Assembly: GCF_014203325.1 (NCBI RefSeq)
Contig: NZ_JACHIV010000001.1
Span: forward strand, 3,783,501 to 3,847,500
Direction: 5' to 3'
Length of the DNA stretch: 64,000 nt
Origin: Saccharopolyspora gloriosae
GTDB lineage: Bacteria; Actinomycetota; Actinomycetes; Mycobacteriales; Pseudonocardiaceae
The notes below the pieces were generated by a model. It ran no database searches. It was given only the letters and a program-made list of their open reading frames with translations, and was not told the DNA's origin. Each line of letters starts with the position of its first letter. Position 1 is the stretch's first letter. A program made the translations under genes and the position numbers. Of the stretch, positions 43,647-51,445 are shown piece after piece.

Positions 43647-45980
43647 ATGGTGGACAACGCAGTCGCACACGAGGACGCGACGCGGGACGCGCGCGAGGAC
43701 GCGGCGCTCGCGGAGATCGAGCGGCGCGTGCTGTGGCTGTCCACGGCGATCATCCACGAGGCGAACCGGAACCGGCCCAACCCGTCGGGCCTCAAGGTCG
43801 GCGGGCACCAGGCGTCCTGCGCCTCGATGGTGTCGATCATGACGGCGCTGTGGTTCCACGAGCTCGGCCCGGACGACCGGGTGTCGGTGAAGCCGCACGC
43901 CTCCCCCGTGCTGCACGCCATCAACTACCTCATCGGCGAGCTCGACGAGAGCTACCTGCCGACGCTGCGCGAGTTCGGCGGGCTGCAGAGCTACCCGAGC
44001 CGTTCGAAGGACCCCGACCCGGTCGACTACTCCACCGGCTCCGTCGGCATCGGGGCGACCGCGCCGATCTGGGGCGCGCTGGCACGGCGCTACGTGCGCT
44101 CCACCACCGAACGCGGCGGCACCGGGCGCCAGTTCTCCCTCGTCGGCGACGCGGAGCTCGACGAGGGCGCGGTGTGGGAGGCGCTGCTGGACCCGTCGGT
44201 CGCCGAGCTCGGCGAACTGGTCTGGATCGTCGACCTCAACCGGCAGTCCCTGGACCGGGTGGTGCCGAACATCGCCGCCGGGCGGCTGCACGGCATGTTC
44301 GCTGCCGCGGGCTGGCAGACGCTGGAGCTCAAGTACGGGCGGCTGCTGGAGGAGCTGTTCACCCGGCCCGGCGGCGCGCAGCTGCGCGACCGCATCGACG
44401 GGATGACCAACCCCGAGTACCAGCGGCTGCTGCGCTGCGACGCCGCCCAGCTCCGCGAGCGGCTGCCCGGTGACGGGGCGGACCGCGAGGCGATCTCCGC
44501 GCTGCTGGCCGAGCTCGACGACGCGACGCTGCTGGACGCGGCGCGCAACCTCGGCGGCCACGACCTGGGCGCGCTGCGCGACGTGTTCGGCGACATCGAC
44601 GACGACCGGCCGACGGTGATCTTCGCGTACACGGTGAAGGGCCACGGCCTGCCCACCGAGGGGCACCCGCAGAACCACTCCTCGCTGCTCACCCAGGAGC
44701 AGTTCGACGCGCTCGCGCCGCGGCTGGGCGCCGACGTGGACCGGCCGTGGGAACGCTTCGCCGCCGACGGCGCCGCGGGCCGGCTGTGCGCCGAGACGGG
44801 AGCGCGGCTGCGGCGGGAGAGCACCTCCAGCACGCCGCCGCCCGCGTTGCCGCAGGACATCGGCCGCACCCCGGCGGGTGCGGCGACCACGCAGGCCGCG
44901 CTGGGGCGCGTGCTGCTCGACCTCACCCGGCAGTCCCCGGAGGCCGCGCGCCGCGTCGTCACCGTGTGCCCGGACGTCAGCTCCACCACGAACCTCGGCG
45001 GCTGGGTGAACAAGGTCGGAGTGTGGTCGTCGCGGCAGCGCCGCGACTGGTTCGCCGACGACGCCGAGACCATCCTGCACTGGCGCGAACAGCCCACCGG
45101 CCAGCACCTCGAACTCGGCATCGCCGAGACGAACCTGGTGGGACTGCTGGGAGAACTCGGCGCCACCTGGAGCCGGTGGGGCGAGCCGCTGCTGCCGATC
45201 GGCGTGCTCTACGACCCGTTCGTGGAGCGCGCGCTGGAGCCGTGGTCGTTCGGGATCTACGCGGGCGGGCAGTCGATCCTCGTCGGCACGCCCTCCGGGG
45301 TGAGCCTCGCGCCGGAGGGCGGCGCGCACCAGTCCATCAAGACCCCGTCCATCGGCCTGGAGCAGCCGGGCTGCGTGAGCTACGAACCCGCGTTCGCGCT
45401 GGACGTGGAGTGGGCGCTGCTGGCGTCGCTGGCGCAGCTGGGGAAACCGGACGGTTCCTCGGCGTACCTGCGGCTGTCGACGCGGCAGGTCGACCAGACG
45501 CTGGCGGCGGTGCCGGCGGACCCGGCGGCGCGCGAACGCCGCAGGCGCCAGGTCGTGGCGGGCGCGTATCCGTTGCGCAGCACGGAGAACCCGAAGCTGA
45601 CCATCGCCGCGATGGGCGTGACGGTGACCGAGGCGCTGGCCGCCGCGGACCGCCTCGGGCAGGCGGGCGTGGACACCGACGTGGTGTGCGTGACCAGCCC
45701 CGACCTGCTGTTCCGCGCGCTGCGGGCGCGGCAGGGCCGCCAGGAGGGGTCGAGCTGGATCCTGGACCAGGCGTTCCCCGCGCACCGGGCCGCACCGCTG
45801 GTGACGGTCTGCGACGGGCATCCGCACACGCTGGCCTACCTCGCCACCATCAACCAGGTCCCCGGCACGACCTTGGGCGTGACGGGCTTCGGCCAGTCCG
45901 GCTCCCCCGAGGACGTTTACCAGCACCACGGACTCGACACCGACAGCATCGTCCGCGCTGGCCTCGACCTGCTGGCGTGA
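43647..45980 (+). CDS. Thiamine-diphosphate-dependent dehydrogenase E1, short AceE-like
   Basis: 777 residues, GGAGGAG upstream of the ATG. Homologous to homodimeric pyruvate dehydrogenase E1 and transketolase: ANRNRPNPSGLKVGGHQASCASMVSIMTALWF, KPHASPVLHAINYL, the ThDP motif GDAELDEG...WIVDLNRQSLD, VIFAYTVKGHGLP, the Pyr-domain ELGIAETNLVGLLGELG and a C-terminal domain. It is over 100 residues shorter than typical AceE, so the preferred oxoacid may differ. E2 and E3 genes are not nearby. The divergent Lrp gene is the likely regulator. A strong terminator follows. Confidence 0.87.
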   Translation: MVDNAVAHEDATRDAREDAALAEIERRVLWLSTAIIHEANRNRPNPSGLKVGGHQASCASMVSIMTALWFHELGPDDRVSVKPHASPVLHAINYLIGELDESYLPTLREFGGLQSYPSRSKDPDPVDYSTGSVGIGATAPIWGALARRYVRSTTERGGTGRQFSLVGDAELDEGAVWEALLDPSVAELGELVWIVDLNRQSLDRVVPNIAAGRLHGMFAAAGWQTLELKYGRLLEELFTRPGGAQLRDRIDGMTNPEYQRLLRCDAAQLRERLPGDGADREAISALLAELDDATLLDAARNLGGHDLGALRDVFGDIDDDRPTVIFAYTVKGHGLPTEGHPQNHSSLLTQEQFDALAPRLGADVDRPWERFAADGAAGRLCAETGARLRRESTSSTPPPALPQDIGRTPAGAATTQAALGRVLLDLTRQSPEAARRVVTVCPDVSSTTNLGGWVNKVGVWSSRQRRDWFADDAETILHWREQPTGQHLELGIAETNLVGLLGELGATWSRWGEPLLPIGVLYDPFVERALEPWSFGIYAGGQSILVGTPSGVSLAPEGGAHQSIKTPSIGLEQPGCVSYEPAFALDVEWALLASLAQLGKPDGSSAYLRLSTRQVDQTLAAVPADPAARERRRRQVVAGAYPLRSTENPKLTIAAMGVTVTEALAAADRLGQAGVDTDVVCVTSPDLLFRALRARQGRQEGSSWILDQAFPAHRAAPLVTVCDGHPHTLAYLATINQVPGTTLGVTGFGQSGSPEDVYQHHGLDTDSIVRAGLDLLA

Positions 45981-46016
45981 GCCGCTCGGCGCCAGGCGGC
46001 GCCGACAGCGCACAGC

Positions 46017-46047
46017 GGGCCGTCCGGTCGAATCGACCGGACGGCCC
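46017..46047 (+). terminator. Strong terminator after the E1 gene
   Basis: GGGCCGTCCGGTCG pairs perfectly with CGACCGGACGGCCC (14 bp, loop AAT), 37 bases past the stop. The rest of the 446-base gap to the next gene holds no recognised gene. Confidence 0.8.
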
Positions 46048-46426
46048 CGTTGGGAATCTCGTGGGACCGAGCGGACGACGGCCACCGTTCGATTCCTGGA
46101 GATGTTCCCACCGAGGGCGGTCACCGAACTGTCGTGAGCAGTCGGCGAAGCGGCGTTTCGCCGCGCTTCGACGACTCCCCCGAAACCCGGCCCGTGCGAC
46201 GCCGCGAAGCCTGACCGTTCCCGCGGCGACGTCCACCGCGTGACACTCGTGCCGGTGAACCCGGACTTCGCACCGTGATCGGCTCCACGATCGTGACGCC
46301 GTTTTTCCCTGGTGTGCGCCGATTTCTCGCGAAATCGACGTGGGGTGGGTGAAATTCGGCGACAGGGGCTGGGCGCGGAGTGTGCAGAGGCGGGTGCGCG
46401 ACGGGGCAGGGCGGATGGCGCCTAGG

Positions 46427-46951
46427 ATGCCGGGCGTGGGGTTTTCGGTGCGGCGGTTCCGATGGGTTCCGCTGATCTTGCTGGTGCTGGGCGTCGTGGT
46501 GATGCACCACGTGCCCGCGCACTCGGCCGCGCATCGAGCCCCGTCCGCTCACTCCGCCCTCGGCGCGGTGCCCGCCGAACACCCGCCGACCGCCGTGCCC
46601 GAATCTGCCGAGCACGAGCCGGCCGCCGCACTCGGATCCGCCGGGCACCCGGCCGTCGTGCTGGGCGTGGCCTCCCCCGAGCGCGCCGGTGCCGCAGAGC
46701 ACGAGGTGATCGCGGCGCCCGGCGCCTCCGGCGTCGTGCTGGACGCTCCGGCGATGCCCGCGCACGATCCGCTGCACCTGTGCCTGGCGATCCTCGCCGG
46801 GCTGGCGATGCTGCTGCTTCCCCTGCTGGGCGGCGCGATTCGGCCCGTGCCGGTCGTGGCGGGCTCGGCCGCCGTTCCCGTGCGCAGCAGGCCGCGGGCG
46901 CCGCCGAGCGTGCCGCGCAGGCTCGCCCTGCTGTGCGTGCTCCGACGCTGA
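46427..46951 (+). CDS. DUF6153-family membrane protein
   Basis: 174 residues; start at 46427 (ATG) or the GTG at 46436. Family hallmarks: one N-terminal membrane segment ending in VVVMHHV, a long Ala/His/Pro-rich extracytoplasmic segment, and a second membrane segment starting HDPLHLCLAILAGLAMLLLPLL. The conserved His and Cys residues suggest metal binding, but function is unknown. It lies 66 bases upstream of a DUF305 lipoprotein gene in the same direction, a recurrent pairing in actinobacteria. Confidence 0.8.
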   Translation: MPGVGFSVRRFRWVPLILLVLGVVVMHHVPAHSAAHRAPSAHSALGAVPAEHPPTAVPESAEHEPAAALGSAGHPAVVLGVASPERAGAAEHEVIAAPGASGVVLDAPAMPAHDPLHLCLAILAGLAMLLLPLLGGAIRPVPVVAGSAAVPVRSRPRAPPSVPRRLALLCVLRR

Positions 46952-47016
46952 TCCGGAGTCCGATCGCCCGCGCGGCGATCGCGACGGACCGGTTTGGAGC
47001 GACGAACGAGGAAAAC

Positions 47017-47601
47017 ATGAACAAGATCTGGACCACCGCTCTCGGCGGTGTGCTCACCGCTGCCCTCCTCACGGGCTGCGGCGCGCAGCAGGGCGGCCAC
47101 GAAGGTCACGGCGCGAGCAGCGGCGCGCAGCAGGAGGCGCGGCACGGCGCCGCGGCCGCCGACATCGCCTTCGCCCAAGGCATGATCCCGCACCACCAGC
47201 AGGCGCTGGACATGGCGCGACTGGCCCCGCAGCGCGCCGGTTCCCCCGAGGTCCGCGACCTCGCCGCCCGCATCGAAGCGGCGCAGGGCCCGGAGATCAC
47301 CACCCTCACCGGGTGGCTGCGGAACTGGGGCGCACCGGCCGGAGGCGGCGGGCACGAGCACCACGGCATGCCGGGAGTGATGACCGCGGACCAGCTGGCG
47401 GCGCTCGCCGCGAGCGGTGGTGCCGAGTTCGACCGGCTGTTCCTGGAGCTGATGATCGCGCACCACCAGGGCGCGGTGGAGATGGCCCGCACCGAACTCG
47501 CCGAGGGCACCGACCCGGCGGCGAGGGAACTGGCGACCTCCATCACCACCGCCCAGCAGTCCGAGATCGAGGAGATGCGCGGCCTGCTGGCGCGGCGCTG
47601 A
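47017..47601 (+). CDS. DUF305 lipoprotein
   Basis: 194 residues. The signal peptide ends in the lipobox LLTGC, so the protein is lipid-anchored outside the membrane. Two DUF305 (ferritin-like helical) repeats carry FAQGMIPHHQQALDMA and LELMIAHHQGAVEMARTEL. Rows of His and Met residues (GGHEGHG, GGGHEHHGM) suggest copper or other metal binding. It follows the DUF6153 gene and is followed by a strong hairpin shared with the convergent TSUP gene. Confidence 0.92.
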   Translation: MNKIWTTALGGVLTAALLTGCGAQQGGHEGHGASSGAQQEARHGAAAADIAFAQGMIPHHQQALDMARLAPQRAGSPEVRDLAARIEAAQGPEITTLTGWLRNWGAPAGGGGHEHHGMPGVMTADQLAALAASGGAEFDRLFLELMIAHHQGAVEMARTELAEGTDPAARELATSITTAQQSEIEEMRGLLARR

Positions 47602-47607
47602 TCGGAA

Positions 47608-47639
47608 GTGCGGGGCCCGCCTCGGCGCGGGCCCCGCAC
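47608..47639. terminator. Bidirectional terminator between DUF305 and TSUP genes
   Basis: GTGCGGGGCCCGC (47608-47620) pairs perfectly with GCGGGCCCCGCAC (47627-47639), loop of 6. It lies 7 bases past one stop and 10 bases past the other. Confidence 0.8.
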
Positions 47640-47648
47640 GAGCACCGC

Positions 47649-48410
47649 TCAGCCCCGGGCGAAGTAGACGACGGTCATCATGACCGCGGTGGTCAGCACG
47701 ATGCCGCGCAGCACGGGAGCGGGGAGCTTGCGCGCCCAGTGCGCTCCGGCGAACCCGCCCGTCGCCGCGCCGACCAGGACGGCCGCGACCTGCACCGGAT
47801 AGCTCAGGACGTCGGAGGCGATCAGGAAGAACCCGGCCGCGGTGGCGTAGATGGCGGCGAGCTGCACGATGCGCGCGGAGTTCCCGGCCGCCGGGTCGAT
47901 GCCCAGCCCGACGTTCCACAGCGCCAGCATCAGGATTCCGACCGCGCCGCCGAAGTAGCCGCCGTAGCCCGCCAGCACGAACTGTCCGATCAGGACTCCC
48001 CACGCGCCGAGGTGGACCGAGCGCCCGATCGCGGCGGTCAGCAGCCGCGACAGCGAGCGGCCGAAGGCGAGGACGACGGTGGCGAACGCGAGCAGCCACG
48101 GCACCGCCGCGTCGAAGGTGGCGGCGGGCAGCACCAGCAGCAGCGCCGCGCCGACCGCGCTGCCCAGCAGGCTGGCCACCGTCAACGCGCTCCGGGGAGG
48201 GGAACCGACCTGCACGATGTCCCCCCGGTACGCCCAGGCGCCGGCGAGCGCGCCGGGCAGCAGCGCCACGGTCGACGACGCGTTGGCGGCCACCGGCGGC
48301 AGCCCGGCGGCGACCAGCGCGGGTAGCGCGATGAACTTGCCGCCGCCTCCGACGGCGTTCAACGCGCCCGCGGCGACACCGGCGAACAACAGGGCGATGG
48401 TCTGCAACAT
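47649..48410 (-). CDS. TSUP (TauE/SafE) family membrane transporter
   Basis: 253 residues from the ATG at 48410. Eight or so membrane segments in two repeats: ALLFAGVAAGALNAVGGGGKFIALPALVAAGLPPVAANASSTVALLPG and VLAGYGGYFGGAVGILMLA, both with the Gly-rich TSUP motif. The family exports sulfite, sulfonates or other anions. Substrate unknown. Monocistronic; converges on the DUF305 gene. Confidence 0.9.
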   Translation of the reverse strand: MLQTIALLFAGVAAGALNAVGGGGKFIALPALVAAGLPPVAANASSTVALLPGALAGAWAYRGDIVQVGSPPRSALTVASLLGSAVGAALLLVLPAATFDAAVPWLLAFATVVLAFGRSLSRLLTAAIGRSVHLGAWGVLIGQFVLAGYGGYFGGAVGILMLALWNVGLGIDPAAGNSARIVQLAAIYATAAGFFLIASDVLSYPVQVAAVLVGAATGGFAGAHWARKLPAPVLRGIVLTTAVMMTVVYFARG

Positions 48411-48777
48411 GAATCCAGCATCGGGTTCGGATGTTCGGAAAAGCAATCCATCCCGATAGGACGATCCTCGCGGACCGAGCGCGCCGGAACCGACAGAGCC
48501 GTTTCGGCGACCGCTCGCCGATAGCGCGGGAAACCGGCCCGGCCGAAACACACCACGAGCTCATCAACGCCGTCCCACCTGCGACGAACTGCTCATCACC
48601 CGTCGACACGCAGAACCGTCCACCCGCCCGGATAGGCGCTCCCGTACACCTCCGATCAATCGATTCCAGAGCTGAATCGCAGCGATGAAAAGTGTTGGAC
48701 CGCGCCCGAAACCGGTCGAATACTGGGTGAGCGATCCGCCCTTTCCACCCGTGACCGAATTCCGGAGGGATGCCGAC
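48411..48777. other. Intergenic region without a recognised gene
   Basis: About 370 bases upstream of the TSUP gene. It must carry its promoter. The open frames here lack a ribosome site or recognisable product. Confidence 0.45.
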
Positions 48778-49023
48778 ATGCCGTCCACCGATGTGGCCCT
48801 CCTGCTGCGGGCGCTCGGAATCCGCGTCCTGCTGCTCGGGCTCCTGCTCGGGGTCTCGGGGGCACCGCTGGCGGCACTGGTCGTGCTGCTCGCGGGCACC
48901 GGCCTGCTCGCCCGGTCCGGCGCGGCGTTCCCTGCGGTCAGCCGAGCAGGTGCCGGAGCAGCGCCCGAGCCGCCGGGTTGGCGGGTTCCGGCGACCGGCC
49001 GACCAGACGGATCGGCCTGGTGA
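48778..49023 (+). CDS. Possible small membrane protein, 81 residues
   Basis: Unrecognised. ATG at 48778 with GGAGGG nine bases upstream. It has two adjacent hydrophobic stretches (ALGIRVLLLGLLLGVSGAP and LAALVVLLAGTGLLA), then a polar Pro/Ala-rich tail. The last 86 bases overlap the 3' end of the convergent LysR gene. The ribosome site and membrane helices support it; the overlap counts against it. Confidence 0.35.
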   Translation: MPSTDVALLLRALGIRVLLLGLLLGVSGAPLAALVVLLAGTGLLARSGAAFPAVSRAGAGAAPEPPGWRVPATGRPDGSAW

Positions 49024-49801
49024 TGCTCGGCCCCTCGATCCGCGCGTGCGGCAGCCCGGAGCGCTCGGCGATCGCGTCGGGCACGATGCTCACCCCGAGC
49101 CCGGCCGCGACCAGGTCGACCAGCAGCGGGATGTGCGTCGCCTCGCACACCCGGTTGAGCCGCACACCCGCCTCTGCGCAGCTGCGCTCGATCAGCGCCT
49201 GCAACCCGCTTCCGCTGAACTCCACGAACGGTTCGTCGTCGCATTCGGCGAGCCGCACCCGCCGCCGGTCGGCCAGCCGATGTCCCGGATGGCACAGCAG
49301 CACCATGCGCTGGCTCCACTCGCGGAAACCGACCAGGTCCGTCACCGGCTTGCCGTCGCCCGCCAGGTAGGCCAGGTCCAGTTCACCGGCGGCGACGGCA
49401 TCCACCAGCTCCGGCGCGATCCCCTCCCGCACGCAGATGCGCACACCGGGGTGGTGCTGCCGGAACTCCCCGAGTTCGGTGGGCAGGTCGACGACGGTGA
49501 GGGTCTGGATGGTGCCGACCGAGACGCGACCGCGCGACAGGCCCGCGACGGCCGACACCTCGCCCCGTGCGGCGACGACGTCCGCCGCGATCCGCTGGGC
49601 CACCGGCAGCAGTGCGCGGCCCGCTTCGGTCAGCAGCACCCGGCGGGTCGTGCGCTCGAACAGCTGCGCGCCCAGCGCGGCCTCCAGCTTGCGGATCGAA
49701 GCGCTCAGCGCGGACTGCACGACGTGCGTGTCGCGGGCCGCGCCGGTGAAACTGCCCTGCCGCGCCACCGCGAGGAAATGCTCCAGCTGCCGCAACTCCA
49801 T
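48938..49801 (-). CDS. LysR-family transcriptional regulator
   Basis: 287 residues. N-terminal helix-turn-helix MELRQLEHFLAVARQGSFTGAARDTHVVQSALSASIRKLEAALG, then a periplasmic-binding-like effector domain (GRVSVGTIQTLTVVDLPTELGEFRQHHPGV). It is divergent from the flavin monooxygenase gene at 49988, and a LysR-type regulator normally activates its divergent neighbour in response to the substrate. Confidence 0.93.
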   Translation of the reverse strand: MELRQLEHFLAVARQGSFTGAARDTHVVQSALSASIRKLEAALGAQLFERTTRRVLLTEAGRALLPVAQRIAADVVAARGEVSAVAGLSRGRVSVGTIQTLTVVDLPTELGEFRQHHPGVRICVREGIAPELVDAVAAGELDLAYLAGDGKPVTDLVGFREWSQRMVLLCHPGHRLADRRRVRLAECDDEPFVEFSGSGLQALIERSCAEAGVRLNRVCEATHIPLLVDLVAAGLGVSIVPDAIAERSGLPHARIEGPSITRPIRLVGRSPEPANPAARALLRHLLG

Positions 49802-49987
49802 CCGGCCACGGTAGTCCCCGCGGTCGAGGGCGCGGCCGCGCACGACCGAGGTGGCCACCGACGATCACGAGCACGAATCGCGCGTTCTGGTCGGCGCGAG
49901 GGCGTGCGCGCCGCGTTCCCCCGAGGATCACCCGGATAGATCTCCGAACAGCCGGATCGGCGTCGGGTCCGTCAGTACCGTCGACGC

Positions 49988-51238
49988 ATGGACGGCACGC
50001 GCGCGGGACGGGTCCTCGTCGTCGGAACGGGCATCAGCGGAGTCGCGACCGCCGCGCGGCTGCGCGACGCGGGGTGGCGGCCCGTGCTCGTCGAACGCGC
50101 CGCGGCACGACGATCGGGCGGCTACTTCGTCGCGCTGTTCGGCGCGGGCAAGGCCGCCGCCGAACGGCTGGGCGTCCTCGGCTCCCTGCACGACCGCTCC
50201 GCCACCAAGCAGCACCTCGACGTCGATCGCCACAACCGGCAGCGCTCCGGGCTCGCGTTCGGCGACATCCCCGGGCGACCGTGGCTGATGACGCGCGGCG
50301 ACGTCGAACGAGCCGTGTTCGCGAGGCTGCAATCCGACGTGGAGATCCGCTTCTCCACGGTGCCGACCGCCATCGCGCAGGACGACGACGGGGTCGACGT
50401 GACGCTGCTCGACACCGCATCGGGCAGCTCGACCCGCGAGCGGTTCGACCTGGTCGTGGGGGCGGACGGGCTGCGCTCCACGGTCCGCTCGCTCGTCTTC
50501 GGCCCGCACGACGCGTGCTTGAAGCGGCAGCACCACATGATCGCGGCGTTCCAGCACCCCGGAACCCCGCCGGGATTGGAAGAGGGCCAGGGCGCCACCC
50601 TGCTCGAACCGGGCCGGTCGTTGTGGGTGTTCGCGTTCTCCGACCATCCCCCGACCATCCTGCTGTCCTACCGCACCGACGACGTGGACGCCGAGTTCAC
50701 CCGCTCCCCGGCCGAGAGCGTTCGCGTCGCGTTCGGACCGCAGCCGCTGGGCGCGATGCTGGAGGACGTAGTCACCGCGCTCGACGACAGCGACGAGGCG
50801 CTGTTCGACTCCGTCGAAGAGGTGCACCTGGACACGTGGCACCGGGGTCGCGTCGTGCTCGTGGGAGACGCCGCCTGGTGCGTCACCCTCTACGCCGGGA
50901 TGGGCGTCTCGGCCGGGCTCGCCGGGGCCGACGTGCTCGCCGCCGCCCTAGAACAGCACCCCGGCGACCTGCAGACCGCGCTCAGCGAGTGGGAACGGGT
51001 GCTGCGCCCCCACATCGACGCCTACCAGGCCAGCGCCCCCGCGCAGCGCAAGATCTTCGTCATGGACGGCCGCTGGGAGATCCGGCTGCGCCGAATGGTC
51101 CCGAAGCTGACCAAGACCCGCTTAGGCAGGCGCTTGGTGCAACGCCTGATGCCGAACATGGACGCAACAGAGGCCCGCAAGGCCGTGGACATCGTCGGCG
51201 AAGCCTTGAAATCCTTGCACAGCCGGGAAAACCACTGA
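49988..51238 (+). CDS. FAD-dependent aromatic-type monooxygenase
   Basis: 416 residues of the p-hydroxybenzoate hydroxylase-like group. N-terminal FAD-binding VLVVGTGISGVATAARLRDAGWRPVLVER, the DG fingerprint DLVVGADGLRSTVR and the GD motif VVLVGDAAWCVTLYAGMGVSAGLAGADVLA. It is expected to hydroxylate or epoxidise a small molecule with NAD(P)H and O2. The C-terminal part is the usual substrate-binding tail. LysR-controlled by position. It ends before the convergent caspase-helicase gene, with a repeat copy between. Confidence 0.92.
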   Translation: MDGTRAGRVLVVGTGISGVATAARLRDAGWRPVLVERAAARRSGGYFVALFGAGKAAAERLGVLGSLHDRSATKQHLDVDRHNRQRSGLAFGDIPGRPWLMTRGDVERAVFARLQSDVEIRFSTVPTAIAQDDDGVDVTLLDTASGSSTRERFDLVVGADGLRSTVRSLVFGPHDACLKRQHHMIAAFQHPGTPPGLEEGQGATLLEPGRSLWVFAFSDHPPTILLSYRTDDVDAEFTRSPAESVRVAFGPQPLGAMLEDVVTALDDSDEALFDSVEEVHLDTWHRGRVVLVGDAAWCVTLYAGMGVSAGLAGADVLAAALEQHPGDLQTALSEWERVLRPHIDAYQASAPAQRKIFVMDGRWEIRLRRMVPKLTKTRLGRRLVQRLMPNMDATEARKAVDIVGEALKSLHSRENH

Positions 51239-51278
51239 CCGACCAGCGTTCTCGGCCTGGACAGGGTCGAGCGACGGA

Positions 51279-51424
51279 CTCACTACCTGCCTTTGATCTT
51301 GTCATTCGAAGTGAGCGGCGTTGGTCGTTGTCCTGTCAGCGGCGAAGCCGCTGAGCAGCGACCAGCTTGAGCAACCGGCACCGCAGCGGGTTCTCAGCGG
51401 TTTCCTCGCGAGGACAGCTACCCA
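51279..51424 (+). repeat. Dispersed hairpin element, copy 4 (complete left module, no right module)
   Basis: Starts CTCACTACCTGCCTTTGATC. It carries GTGAGCGGCGTTGGTCG, a segment shared only with copy 5. Then come the hairpin AGCGGCGAAGCCGCT, GAGCAG, and the first arm of the long stem (TCAGCGGTTTCCTCGC). It ends near CGAGGACAGC. It lies between the convergent monooxygenase and caspase-helicase genes, in the orientation opposite to copy 5. Confidence 0.85.
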
Positions 51425-51445
51425 GGCCGAACAACCTCACCCCGA

